A stretch of 64,000 nt of DNA. It comes from G963691885 sp963691885. GTDB lineage: Bacteria; Pseudomonadota; Alphaproteobacteria; UBA8366; Aestuariispiraceae. The notes under the pieces were generated by a model, which saw only the letters and a list, made by a program, of their open reading frames with translations, was not told where the DNA came from and searched no databases. This document shows, one piece after another, positions 27,077 to 35,272 of the stretch (position 1 is its first letter; each line of letters starts with the position of its first letter). The stretch is from NCBI GenBank assembly GCA_963691885.1, contig OY829843.1:186001-250000 (forward strand), read 5' to 3'. Position numbers and translations under genes: made by a program.

Positions 27077-27589
27077 ATGCAGAATTTTGGTATTAAATAT
27101 GAGCGTGAGCTCCTCTCACTGCAGTTGTTTGAGTTTGCCCTCAAAGACAATTGGGACGCCTCAGATCCCCCAGGTCAGAGCGAGGGCATTTCTGATTTTG
27201 ACCGATCAAAACTTCAACCTGGCGTAACTTCGCAACGATTTCTTCGGGACCTGTTCATTATCCGGGGAGTTCCGACACATATCCGTTCTGACAACGGACC
27301 GGAGTTCATAGCAGAGGCCGTCAGGCATTGGATCAAGGCTGTTGGTGCGGAGACGACCTACATAGAATCAGGATCGCCCTGGGAGAACGGATACTGCGAG
27401 AGCTTCAATGCCAGGTTCCGCGATGAGCTTTTGAATGGAGAGATCTTTTACAGTCTGAAAGAAGCCCAGATCGTCATCGAACAGTGGCGACGTCATTACA
27501 ACACCATGCGGCTACACTCAGCTCTTAGATACAGAAGACCAGCGCCCGAAAGCATCATACCTATGGAGCAAATACAGATGATGCATTAA
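27077..27589 (+). pseudogene. 5'-truncated IS3-family transposase remnant
   Basis: The last 115 or so codons (from about 27240) are a clear IS3-family OrfB C-terminus: RDLFIIRGVPTHIRSDNGPE (second Asp), SGSPWENGYCESFNARFRDE (Glu) and YNTMRLHSALRYRRPAPESI. The first catalytic Asp, the HTH_21 part and OrfA are missing, and the N-terminal 55 codons of the open frame have no family likeness. It is unrelated to the complete IS at 19320, whose OrfB sequence differs. A terminal-repeat-like sequence CAGTGGGGACAGGTCA lies at about 27608-27623. The remnant begins just after the tRNA gene. Confidence 0.85.
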
Positions 27590-27675
27590 CATTCAAACCG
27601 AACCAGTCAGTGGGGACAGGTCAGTATCGATACCATAATCGCCAGTTATACGGAAAAGATCGGAGAGGAACCGCT

Positions 27676-28566
27676 ATGCTTACTCCAGACCAAATTCAGT
27701 TCTATGACGACAATGGCTACTTGATGGTTGAAGACGTGGTCACGCCGGCTCAGCTCAATAAGCTGCAGGACATAACCCGGGACCTTATCGACGCGTCGCG
27801 CCAAGTAAGCGAAAGCAACGATGCCTACGACCTCGACGAGGGCCATTCCGCAGAGACCCCTCGCCTTTCTCGGATCAAATTGCCCCACAGACTGCACCCC
27901 TATTTTGATGAAATACTGAAAAACTCCGGCGTAACAGAAGTCCTGCGAGATCTCCTGGGTGACAGCGCGACGCTACTCACAGCAAAACTGAACACCAAGC
28001 CCCCCGCAGGCGGCGCGGCGGTGGAATGGCACCAGGACTGGGCATTTTACCCTCATACCAATGACGACCTGCTGGCATTCGGGCTTATGCTGGATGACGT
28101 ATCCCTGGAGAACGGTCCATTGCAGGTGATCCCCAGATCACACAAAGGGCCGGTTTTAAGTCACCATAATAAAGGTGTTTTCTGCGGCGCCATCGACCCC
28201 GAGGATCCTGACTTTAAAGGCGAGGAAATCGTCACCCTCACAGGCAAGGCGGGCAGTATGACAGTGCATCATGCCCGCACACTTCATGGGTCCGCTCCAA
28301 ATCTCAGCGATCGGCCGAGGTTGATCCTGTTCTACGAAATTGCCAAGGCCGATGCCTGGCCCGTCCTTGGTGCGGTCGCTTACTACCATGCACTTGGTCA
28401 GGAGAAATTCTGGCACGACCTGCGCGACCGCACGATCATTGGTGAACCCTGCCTGGAGCCCAGAGTTGAACCGGTTCCCATACGCATGCCATTGCCCCCG
28501 GCTCCTAATTCTTCTTCGATCTTCAAAACCCAAAAGTCTGGCGGCGCAAAAAGCGCCTTTGCTTGA
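27676..28566 (+). CDS. Phytanoyl-CoA dioxygenase (PhyH) family protein
   Basis: A 296-residue Fe(II)/2-oxoglutarate-dependent oxygenase of the PhyH family. It begins LTPDQIQFYDDNGYLMVEDVV, the usual start. The iron site is WHQDWAFYPHT (His and Asp) with the distal His in VHHARTLHGSAPN, and the 2-oxoglutarate Arg follows in SDRPRLILFYE. Bacterial PhyH proteins hydroxylate varied small molecules, for instance ectoine-like or natural-product substrates; which is unknown. The ATG at 27676 follows GAGAGGAA. It sits between IS debris and non-coding repeat-like DNA, so horizontal acquisition is possible. Confidence 0.87.
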   Translation: MLTPDQIQFYDDNGYLMVEDVVTPAQLNKLQDITRDLIDASRQVSESNDAYDLDEGHSAETPRLSRIKLPHRLHPYFDEILKNSGVTEVLRDLLGDSATLLTAKLNTKPPAGGAAVEWHQDWAFYPHTNDDLLAFGLMLDDVSLENGPLQVIPRSHKGPVLSHHNKGVFCGAIDPEDPDFKGEEIVTLTGKAGSMTVHHARTLHGSAPNLSDRPRLILFYEIAKADAWPVLGAVAYYHALGQEKFWHDLRDRTIIGEPCLEPRVEPVPIRMPLPPAPNSSSIFKTQKSGGAKSAFA

Positions 28567-29107
28567 CAAAGAGACGACGCATGAAACGCATTTATGATTT
28601 CTCCCGCAAACCGGCGAAGCGCAGCTAACTAAGGCACGACCGGACGCAGTTCGTCATAACGTGTATCGGATAGGGCAGCGCATCGGTCAGCGGGCAGAAG
28701 CAAGCTTCATATTGCAAGAGATTGGTTATCCGATAGGCGCATACTGGTGAACCCTCGTGTCAATAATGCCTACCCGTTAATTGGGGAAAAATTCCTTGAA
28801 ACTCTTTTGGGTTTCCCTGTTCGCGAGCTCCGGGAAATCAAATACCAAGTCCGCAAGATCATTCGCCAAACGTCCCAAATCCATTACCAAACTGACGAAC
28901 AATTCAATAAGTACCCTGTATTTTCCCTGATAATTAGGGAACTCCACCAGAGACCGGTTCACATTTGACTGCAATCACCACCATTTTCCTGTTACAGGCC
29001 GTTACACAGCCAAAGGCTTTCACTAAGCTTGGGAGCCAGCCAATTGACCTCGCCAATTTCGAAGTTGAACCGTGTTCAATCGGTATTCATTCGCCCGGCC
29101 AAAGCCG
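28567..29107. other. Repeat-like non-coding interval with CAGGGAA units
   Basis: About 540 AT-richer bases without a recognisable gene. TTCCCTG occurs at 28813-28819 and 28923-28929; the second belongs to the palindrome TTCCCT-GATAATT-AGGGAA (28923-28941), and further GGGAA/CAGGG variants lie at 28785, 28832 and 28915. Such CAGGGAA-rich blocks are often decayed repeated DNA near mobile elements; this identification is from memory. Short open frames of 60-85 codons here show no protein-like pattern. Confidence 0.4.
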
Positions 29108-29716
29108 CTATGCACGAGAGGCAAGTAGATGGATCCCGGCGGCGCCAAAAAGCGCGCCAAATATGCCCTCAATCCATCGTCCTGCTCGGGCGTAGCCACG
29201 ACGAATTGGCGGTGCTGCGAAAAGAAAGCCATAGCCAAGAAAGACCACGGCTGAAGTCAGTGACAGGGCTGCGAAGACACCCCAGATTTCAATCCAGGAC
29301 GCGCCGGGTGGCAAGGCAACTGCATAGACAGCCCCCCATGACAGGATGGCCTTTGGATTTGTCAGATGGATCAGCAGGCCGCGTATGAAAGCACGTCCCG
29401 CCGGAGGCGGTGGTTCAGTCTTTGAAAAAGGTCGGATGGCCCCCTTGAGTGACTTGTAACTGAGCCAGACAAGATACAGTGCCCCGGCGATGCGAAGCGC
29501 GTCTGCTACCCAAACATAAGACAGCATAATAGCAGATATTCCGAGTGCCGCGGCGATACCCCAGGCAGCCGACCCGCACCAGACACCAAAGCCGGTCGCA
29601 ACGCCCGCCCTGCGACCATGGCGCATCGCCGCCCCAGAAATGGCAAGGGTCGCCGGACCGGGACTCCCGCCCGCCAGGGCCCAACCCAAGAGAAGAAGAG
29701 GAAGTGCTATCGTCAT
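29108..29716 (-). CDS. LysE family translocator
   Basis: A 202-residue membrane protein of the LysE/RhtB exporter family with about six hydrophobic segments. The family start is visible: GWALAGGSPGPATLAISGAAMRHGRRAG, corresponding to the PGP motif of the first helix, followed by LYLVWLSYKSLKGA and the NPKAILSWGAV motif. It probably exports an amino acid or related compound. The ATG at 29716 matches the family length, although no strong ribosome site precedes it; the frame continues to 29758. It is distinct in sequence from the frameshifted LysE at 6294. Confidence 0.85.
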   Translation of the reverse strand: MTIALPLLLLGWALAGGSPGPATLAISGAAMRHGRRAGVATGFGVWCGSAAWGIAAALGISAIMLSYVWVADALRIAGALYLVWLSYKSLKGAIRPFSKTEPPPPAGRAFIRGLLIHLTNPKAILSWGAVYAVALPPGASWIEIWGVFAALSLTSAVVFLGYGFLFAAPPIRRGYARAGRWIEGIFGALFGAAGIHLLASRA

Positions 29717-29985
29717 GAGAAATTGTTTAACACTGCCCTTGCAGCACGTATAGAACATAGTTCCACTGCTAATCGACTGTCGATTTTGTGTTTAAAGCGA
29801 CACGGTAAGTTCACCTCAAAAGCGACTGATATGCTACCCGCACGTAATCTATCGTGTCGCAATCCGCAAAATATAGCCCAATCACAGGAAGAGCTTCCAA
29901 ATAGAAAAACTGTTAACCGTCGAAGTTCTTGGTGCTGGAAGCCTCACTGAAAAAAATACCTTAAAAAAAGTGACACGGGAATCGG

Positions 29986-30828
29986 TCAAAATGGCCTGTG
30001 TTCAGATGGAAAATAGGGATCAATACGACCCTTATAACCCATCAAAGGAAGGAACTTGGCGTAAATCCAAAAAACAGTTTTGCAGTTCACCACCATTTGA
30101 CCGTGATAAAGAATGGAAACATCTTTGTGTGGGTCAGTCATATAAAAATGGCTCACGCGATAGAGAGCTTCCTCTTCTGCGTAAAGCTGATCGATCTTGT
30201 CGTGATTCATCTCCTCCCCATCTTCTCGTTCACGCAACAATTCATCCCACCGCGCTCTCTCGAGTTCCTGAATCCTTGCGGCATCATTCTCGCTCGATAC
30301 TTCGCGAGGAACATAGCCTGGCACGCGATGCGCGATACTGTTGCGTAAGCGAGCTGTCATTTTTCCCCAATCCGCATAGTCGTCACCTAGCATCATTTGA
30401 ATATCCGGAGGATAGCTTTCCCAGATTGGCCTTGAAGATTTCCTCCCGTCACAAAAGAGAGATACGGCCGTCCGTGGCAGCTGTTCCCCGGTCGCCTTTC
30501 TTATGTCATGGTGAAGGACCCAGAGCGCGGCCAGCCCATCGAGGCTGGCAACGGCGCTGACATAATGCCTGCCAATAAATGCCGCCAAGTCCTGATGTAT
30601 TTCTTCGGTACCGTTAACCAACTCATTTGGCCAGAAAATCTCGAAAACTCGGCGTGTTGTGTGTGTCAAAAGACCTAGTTGGCGCATGCAGGCGAAGCGG
30701 GCGACCTCTTTAAACAGCGGATTTTCTTGCACCCATGTATCAAGAGCACTAATGCATTCACCGTGTGCAGCTGTAATCAATTGAAAATCTTCTACAATAT
30801 TGGCAAGATCTTCTCCCCGATATCTCAT
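29986..30828 (-). CDS. Hypothetical protein with HEPN-like RN-x3-H motif
   Basis: A mostly helical 280-residue soluble protein that I cannot assign to a named family. Its most telling feature is LRNSIAHR around residues 161-168: Arg162-Asn163 and His167 fit the R(N/D/H)x3-5H pattern of HEPN-type RNases and related helical-bundle proteins. The N-terminal half is rich in hydrophobic helices (ISALDTWVQENPLFKEVARFACMRQLG), and a charged stretch RARWDELLREREDGEEMNHD (190-215) looks like a coiled helix. It is AT-richer than its neighbours and lies in the accessory stretch after the tRNA, without a partner antitoxin gene. A structural or non-toxic HEPN role is equally possible. Confidence 0.6.
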   Translation of the reverse strand: MRYRGEDLANIVEDFQLITAAHGECISALDTWVQENPLFKEVARFACMRQLGLLTHTTRRVFEIFWPNELVNGTEEIHQDLAAFIGRHYVSAVASLDGLAALWVLHHDIRKATGEQLPRTAVSLFCDGRKSSRPIWESYPPDIQMMLGDDYADWGKMTARLRNSIAHRVPGYVPREVSSENDAARIQELERARWDELLREREDGEEMNHDKIDQLYAEEEALYRVSHFYMTDPHKDVSILYHGQMVVNCKTVFWIYAKFLPLMGYKGRIDPYFPSEHRPF

Positions 30829-30966
30829 TTGTTACCTAAGAATTGGTTAGTGCCAGAGTATGGTAAACGAGATTGGTCTTATCGTGACCAACTATAAAAC
30901 TTCATCCATATAAATGATATGCAACGGCTGACGACTTCAGGGACAAAGCACCTCAAAATTGGGAGC

Positions 30967-31872
30967 TTAAATCAGTTCCGGTGCCGCGTCACTTTTGACC
31001 TGGGTGCGGTGCATCAGGCGTCGTGACGAGGGGTCGAACGGGTCGCGGCGGTGCATTGTGGTCCGGTTATCCCACATCAGCAGATCACCAATTGCCCAAT
31101 TGTGGCAATAACAATTCTCCGGCAACGTGGCATAGGACCAGATCTCATCCAGCAGCGCCTCAGACCCATCAAGCGACAGGCCCTCGACATAGGCGTTCCG
31201 GCGACGGCCAAGATAGAGCGCACGTCTCCCGGTGCGTGGGTGGGTGATCACGGCGGGGTGTAGAGTTCCGGCCGCCTCCATCGGGTTGTCGGTTTCAACC
31301 GCGCCTGCCCGCACATAACCGCCCGAATTATAGGTCCCGTCATGTTTCACGCGCAGCCCGGCAACCCGTTCCTTCAAGGCGTCCGGCAGAGCGTCATAAG
31401 CGGCCGTCATAGAGCACAACCAGGTGCTGCCCCCGCTTGGGGGAATTTCAATGGAATAGAGAGAGGACGCATAGGGCGGAACAGGCAGATAGGACATATC
31501 CGTGTGCCAGACCGCCTCACCGGCACCCAGGCTGCCGATGGGTTTCCCGTCCGCGCCCGCTATATTGGAGATCACGTAAATCTCCGGACGTCCCTCAACC
31601 GCTGTCCGACCGTTTTCCATGACCGGCGCATGGTCGAGATCACCAAAATGACGGCTGAACGCGACCTGATCCGCATCGGTCAGTGTTTGCCCCCGGAACA
31701 GCAGTGCTGAATACCGGTCAAACAGTCCGCGCACCTCAAGCGCTTGCGCGTCGGTCATTTTCGCCACATCGATGTCTTCCACCACAACGCCGACATTGGG
31801 CGATGCGGGACTGTGGCGGACGGATATTTCCTCGGTGCTCAGTGGTTCTGCGGTTACAGATTGCGCGCTCAT
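30967..31872 (-). CDS. TauD/TfdA family dioxygenase
   Basis: A 301-residue Fe(II)/2-oxoglutarate dioxygenase of the TauD/TfdA type. After VRHSPASPNVGVVVEDIDVAKM comes LFDRYSALLFRGQTLTDADQ and HFGDLDHAPV. The iron ligands are WHTDMSY (His, Asp) and a distal His near ATLPENCYCHNWAIGDLLMW..RTTMHRRDPFD, with the 2-oxoglutarate Arg in RRLMHRTQV. Known members oxidise taurine, aryloxyacetates or alkyl sulfates. It is the last gene of the six-gene operon behind the LysR regulator. The ATG at 31872 is preceded by GGGGGAC; the ATG at 31917 is less likely. Confidence 0.9.
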   Translation of the reverse strand: MSAQSVTAEPLSTEEISVRHSPASPNVGVVVEDIDVAKMTDAQALEVRGLFDRYSALLFRGQTLTDADQVAFSRHFGDLDHAPVMENGRTAVEGRPEIYVISNIAGADGKPIGSLGAGEAVWHTDMSYLPVPPYASSLYSIEIPPSGGSTWLCSMTAAYDALPDALKERVAGLRVKHDGTYNSGGYVRAGAVETDNPMEAAGTLHPAVITHPRTGRRALYLGRRRNAYVEGLSLDGSEALLDEIWSYATLPENCYCHNWAIGDLLMWDNRTTMHRRDPFDPSSRRLMHRTQVKSDAAPELI

Positions 31873-31995
31873 AGCGTCCCCCCCGGGTTCCTGATAGCTC
31901 TTGATTAATTTTGCCATATCGTAGTCCGATGGTGAACAGCGTCAAGCCTATGATCTCCTAGCACCGCAGTGAAGGAAGGTGGACGGACGATCGCC

Positions 31996-32475
31996 CTATT
32001 TCCCCCCTGCTTGCGGGTTCGTGATCGCGTCATGATCCACCAGATCCCAGGGCTGCCCCTGATTCCGGAACAAGCGCTTCTTCTGATTTGGATAATCCCC
32101 GATATCATGGGCAAGCCGCTCACCCACGACGATACAACGCAGAACGTCCTGCCCGGTATTCTTCATCGTATGGGGCAGACCACCTTTGCGGTAGCCGATA
32201 AAGTCACCCGCCTCGACCGCCTGCACCTCACCCCCAATGGTCACCTCGCCGGTCCCGGACAAGATATAGGTGCATTCGTCCTCAAAGTGATGAACGTGAT
32301 ATTCCGTCGATTCACATCCTGGCGGCACGTCGATGATATGAAAGCCCAAACCGGTCAATCCGGTCTTATCCCCCAGGGATTTGTTGGACCGCCTGGCATT
32401 CGGGTTCAGGAAATGCGTTTTCTCAGTGCCTTCCATCGCCTCAATGTCAGCTTTCTTCAGAACATACTGTGTCAT
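31996..32475 (-). CDS. Cupin domain-containing protein
   Basis: A 159-residue single cupin. The conserved barrel motif is ESTEYHVHHFEDECTYILSG with the usual His-x-His and Glu metal ligands, followed by GEVTIGGEVQAVEAGDFIGYRKGGLPHTMKNTG (second cupin motif, with P and H). The start MTQYVLKKADIEAM at 32475 follows AGAGGTAAG. It may be a dioxygenase, an isomerase or a binding protein; family membership alone cannot tell. It lies between the YdcZ-like transporter gene (59 nt) and the TauD-like gene (123 nt) in the LysR-controlled operon. Confidence 0.87.
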   Translation of the reverse strand: MTQYVLKKADIEAMEGTEKTHFLNPNARRSNKSLGDKTGLTGLGFHIIDVPPGCESTEYHVHHFEDECTYILSGTGEVTIGGEVQAVEAGDFIGYRKGGLPHTMKNTGQDVLRCIVVGERLAHDIGDYPNQKKRLFRNQGQPWDLVDHDAITNPQAGGK

Positions 32476-32534
32476 CTTACCTCTCCAAGCCGGATCTTTA
32501 ACTCCACTTAACGCATATAGGGATGCCATCGCGA

Positions 32535-32984
32535 TCAGCCAACAGGTCGCCGCGCCAGCGTGATCCCGATCATGACAAGTGCAATCCCCAAAACCCGCAT
32601 GCCCGTCACAGGGATTCGCGGTGCCCCAAGCAGTCCAAAACTGTCAATAATGGCCGCACTCGCGATCTGACCAAGCAGAACCAGCAAAACCGCCGTTCCA
32701 ATACCGATCCGCGGCCCGAGCAGGGATATCGACAACAGGTAAAAGGCGATGATCGCACCACCGACAAGGGCCGGGGCTAACGCATGGCCAACCCCCTGAA
32801 AGCGAAGCCCGCCATTAAAATGCCCGAAAAGCGCACCGGCCAGGGCAGCGGTCGCAAAAATGGCGCAAGCGGCTGTTGGAACGCCAACCTTCTGCCCGAT
32901 ATCCGCACTCATTGCCGCCATGACCGGGATCGCCAACCCGGCGGCCGCCATCGTCAAATACATCCAACCAGAACTGTCACTCAT
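32535..32984 (-). CDS. DMT superfamily transporter, YdcZ/DUF606 family
   Basis: A 149-residue membrane protein with five hydrophobic segments, the half-size DMT (YdcZ, formerly DUF606) design. Characteristic are the N-terminal MAAAGLAIPVMAAMSADIGQ, FATAALAGALF, ALVGGAIIAFYLL and the closing VLGIALVMIGITLARRP. The ATG at 32984 has a strong AAGGAGG ribosome site seven bases away. Members are thought to dimerise and export or import small metabolites. Here the position in a catabolic-looking operon suggests movement of its substrate or product. Confidence 0.87.
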   Translation of the reverse strand: MSDSSGWMYLTMAAAGLAIPVMAAMSADIGQKVGVPTAACAIFATAALAGALFGHFNGGLRFQGVGHALAPALVGGAIIAFYLLSISLLGPRIGIGTAVLLVLLGQIASAAIIDSFGLLGAPRIPVTGMRVLGIALVMIGITLARRPVG

Positions 32985-33065
32985 CACAGAACCTCCTTGC
33001 ATTGTCCACCGGCCGGGGCCAGTTGGACAATGCATCTCAAATTTTCAGTATTGATGCTTTCAGGT

Positions 33066-33281
33066 TTATCTCGACCTGATCTTGCGAACCGAATTCCCCG
33101 ATATCCCCCAATTATCGAGGGATACCTCGTCAATGACGACAAAGGTGGTGGACGGGGATTTGTTCAGCACACGTTGCAGCAGATCCGTCACACCCTGGAT
33201 CAGCGCCGCCTTCTCTTCCGGTGTCGGGCCTGTGCCATCAGGCCCGCCTTCACGGGTCACCTTGATATTGACATAAGGCAT
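33066..33281 (-). CDS. 4-oxalocrotonate tautomerase family protein
   Basis: A 71-residue tautomerase with Pro directly after the initiator Met (MPYVNIKVTREGG), the catalytic base of this superfamily after Met removal. Further family features are TPEEKAALIQGVTDLLQRVL and TTFVVIDEVSLDNWGISG. Such enzymes convert enol to keto acids in aromatic degradation, or dehalogenate. Three bases separate it from the upstream SnoaL-like gene. A second tautomerase with different sequence lies at 39195. Confidence 0.9.
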   Translation of the reverse strand: MPYVNIKVTREGGPDGTGPTPEEKAALIQGVTDLLQRVLNKSPSTTFVVIDEVSLDNWGISGNSVRKIRSR

Positions 33282-33284
33282 GGC

Positions 33285-33665
33285 TCAGCCCTCCCTCACC
33301 TGGTAGGTGAAAACCTTGCTGATCACCTTCCAGCCATCATCAGTTCGAATGAGCGTCAGCAGGTCCTGATAGTCGCGGTTCAGCATGGTCCCATGGGCCT
33401 CCACAAAACCCATCTGTCCCTGTGTCAGGGTGAAACGGTCCACGCCGCCGATTTGCGCTTCACCCAGTTCTGCCGGGGATGTCCGGTTGTCGATCCGGGT
33501 CATGTAAGGCTCCAGAGACATGACCTCGTGATCGCCCGCCGTCGCGTTGACGTAGGAAAGCTCCGGGTGAAACACGCTGCGCAGGATCTCACTATCCGCT
33601 TGGTAGAGGCCGTCGAAGTATCGCTGCATCAGGGCCTCTACTTCTCTTTCATCTTGTGTCGTCAT
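33285..33665 (-). CDS. SnoaL-like / NTF2 family protein
   Basis: A 126-residue SnoaL-like domain: EVEALMQRYFDGLYQADSEIL, then LRSVFHPELSYV, and the closing RDYQDLLTLIRTDDGWKVISKVF. Its ATG (33665) overlaps the original stop of the GST gene by four bases (ATGA), so translation would be coupled. Upstream in-frame codons to 33782 belong to the GST frame shifted, not to this protein. The role in the operon could be an isomerase, hydratase or accessory protein. Sequence does not single out a substrate. Confidence 0.86.
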   Translation of the reverse strand: MTTQDEREVEALMQRYFDGLYQADSEILRSVFHPELSYVNATAGDHEVMSLEPYMTRIDNRTSPAELGEAQIGGVDRFTLTQGQMGFVEAHGTMLNRDYQDLLTLIRTDDGWKVISKVFTYQVREG

Positions 33666-33745
33666 TGCAGCAGCCCCTCCGCCTTCATCGCTGCCATGGT
33701 CGACGGTCTTGCCTGCACACGCTCCACATATCGGGCGAGATGCGG

Positions 33746-34273
33746 CTAGTCCTTCAGGCTGATATCCTTGAAGTTGGCCCAATTCGCGAGAACAAACATA
33801 TAGGCATCTGCGACGGAAAACTGGTTGTCGACCAGGAAGGCGCGACCATCCGACAGCACGCTTTCCAGATAATTGAACCGGCCAGCCACCTTGCGGGCCG
33901 CCTCCGATTTCTCCGCCTCACTCGACCCGCTCGCAAACAGGGGTGACCAGGCCTTGTGCAACTCTGCGGCGGCGAAATTCAGGAATTGCTGGACCCTGGC
34001 CCGAGCGAGGGAACCCAGTTTCGGGGAAAAAGCACGGTCAGGCTGCGTGTCGGCGATATATTGCAGGATCGCCACCCCTTCGGTGATGATAGCACCCTCA
34101 TCTGTCTCCAGCGCCGGGACATAGCCATTTGGGTTGATCTCGCGATATTTGAGACCGGTTTCGGTGACGCCTGCGGCCGTATCCACGCTTTCAATCTCAA
34201 ACCGCGCGCCGACCTCAAGCAGCATGATGTGACTGGCCAGCGAACAGGCGCCTGGCATGTAAAAAAGTTTCAT
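33746..34273 (-). CDS. Glutathione S-transferase with in-frame amber codon
   Basis: A GST of 175 residues as read: MKLFYMPGACSLASHIMLLE is the beta-class thioredoxin-fold start (Cys/Ser for glutathione), NPNGYVPALETD is the cis-Pro motif, and the helical domain has NYLESVLSDGRAFLVDNQFSVADAY. TAG at 33746-33748 ends it after LKD, but the same frame goes on CCG CAT CTC.. for 27 codons, reading PHLARYVERVQARPSTMAAM, the normal GST C-terminus, to TGA at 33662. The full gene was therefore 33662-34273. The truncated form loses the last helix and may be unstable. It leads the operon; the ATG follows GGAG. Confidence 0.85.
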   Translation of the reverse strand: MKLFYMPGACSLASHIMLLEVGARFEIESVDTAAGVTETGLKYREINPNGYVPALETDEGAIITEGVAILQYIADTQPDRAFSPKLGSLARARVQQFLNFAAAELHKAWSPLFASGSSEAEKSEAARKVAGRFNYLESVLSDGRAFLVDNQFSVADAYMFVLANWANFKDISLKD

Positions 34274-34326
34274 TTCGAACTCCATTCGTTTGGGTTATGT
34301 GCCAAACATGGAGGGTCAGTTGAACA

Positions 34327-34341
34327 ATTGATAATATCGAT
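34327..34341. promoter_or_regulatory. Candidate LysR-type operator
   Basis: ATTGAT-AAT-ATCGAT is an imperfect 6-3-6 inverted repeat that contains the LysR T-N11-A pattern (TTGATAATATCGA). It lies in the 105-bp interval between the GST-led operon and the LysR gene, 38 bases before the LysR ATG at 34379, where a LysR protein would bind to control both. Confidence 0.4.
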
Positions 34342-34378
34342 TTCACATGATAATGATCTATATAACAGATCAAGTTGG

Positions 34379-35272
34379 ATGCAAATGAACCTGGAACAGC
34401 TCATCACCCTGGACGCGATTGTCAGCACCGGCACGTTTCGGGGCGCGGCGGAACGGGTGCATAAGGCGCAATCGGCCATCAGTCATCAGATCCGCAAGCT
34501 TGAGGATGAGTTGCAGTTCGCCCTCTTCTCCCGCGAGGCATATCGCCCGCGCCTGACGGAAGAAGGCGAGGTGTTTTTCAGGGAGGCGACCCGCGTTCTC
34601 GACCAGTTTCGCCAGTTGCAGACGGTCAGCCAGAGATTGCGCGGCGAGCAGGAATCTCTCATCCACATCTGCCTGACGGCCACCATGCCGATTGAACCGC
34701 TGGTCGCCCTTCTGGGTCAGATCGGGGACGCGTTTCCCAGCACGCAGATCGCCGTTTCCGCCGAGATGATGGGCGGTCCGCTGGCCCGTCTGATGAATGG
34801 TGAGGCAGACCTGATCGTCGCCGGCTTACAGGATGTCCCCGTCGATGAGGTGGAGGTCACACCGGTCGGCTCCATCGTCATCCGCCCCGTCGCCCATCGC
34901 AGTTTCGCCATCGCGCAACAGGGGGGTGTCCGGTCGCGAATGGAGATGCAGGGCTATGTTCAAGTCATCGTCGCCGGAACCGGCGGCCCGGATTTTGACC
35001 AGTCACGCGACGTCCTGGCCGGGGGACGTCGCTGGACCGTCTCCGACTTTGCGACAAAGAAATCCATCATCATGGAAGGCCTCGGATGGGGCGGCTTGCC
35101 TGAACACATGATCAGCGAAGAACTCGAAAGCGGCGACCTCCTGCCCCTCAATGTCGAAGGCTTTCCCCCCCGCCACACAGAACTCTTCGCCATCCGAAGA
35201 CGCGACCAGGCCATGGGAAAAGTTCTGACCGAAATCTGGGAAGCACTGCAGGGATGCGACCCGCTGCAGTGA
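34379..35272 (+). CDS. LysR family transcriptional regulator
   Basis: A 297-residue LTTR. The winged-helix domain is EQLITLDAIVSTGTFRGAAE..KAQSAISHQIRKLEDEL. The effector-binding domain follows (ICLTATMPIEPLVALLGQIGDAFPSTQI, then ADLIVAGL, and a C-terminal PEHMISEELESGDLLPL). It diverges from the GST-led operon, so it is its likely regulator, responding to a substrate or intermediate. ATG codons at 34379 and 34385 are both possible; the long open frame upstream to 33956 is a shadow of the GST gene. Confidence 0.9.
   Translation: MQMNLEQLITLDAIVSTGTFRGAAERVHKAQSAISHQIRKLEDELQFALFSREAYRPRLTEEGEVFFREATRVLDQFRQLQTVSQRLRGEQESLIHICLTATMPIEPLVALLGQIGDAFPSTQIAVSAEMMGGPLARLMNGEADLIVAGLQDVPVDEVEVTPVGSIVIRPVAHRSFAIAQQGGVRSRMEMQGYVQVIVAGTGGPDFDQSRDVLAGGRRWTVSDFATKKSIIMEGLGWGGLPEHMISEELESGDLLPLNVEGFPPRHTELFAIRRRDQAMGKVLTEIWEALQGCDPLQ

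Noticed and set aside
28747..28968. Short open frame of about 73 codons
   Set aside because: The composition follows the repeat-like DNA and there is no ribosome site or family likeness.
33666..33782. Upstream extension of the SnoaL-like frame
   Set aside because: It is the shifted reading of the GST tail; the ATGA overlap at 33665 gives the real start.
33956..34378. Upstream extension of the LysR frame
   Set aside because: It runs antisense through the GST gene, and the LysR family start is at 34379 or 34385.
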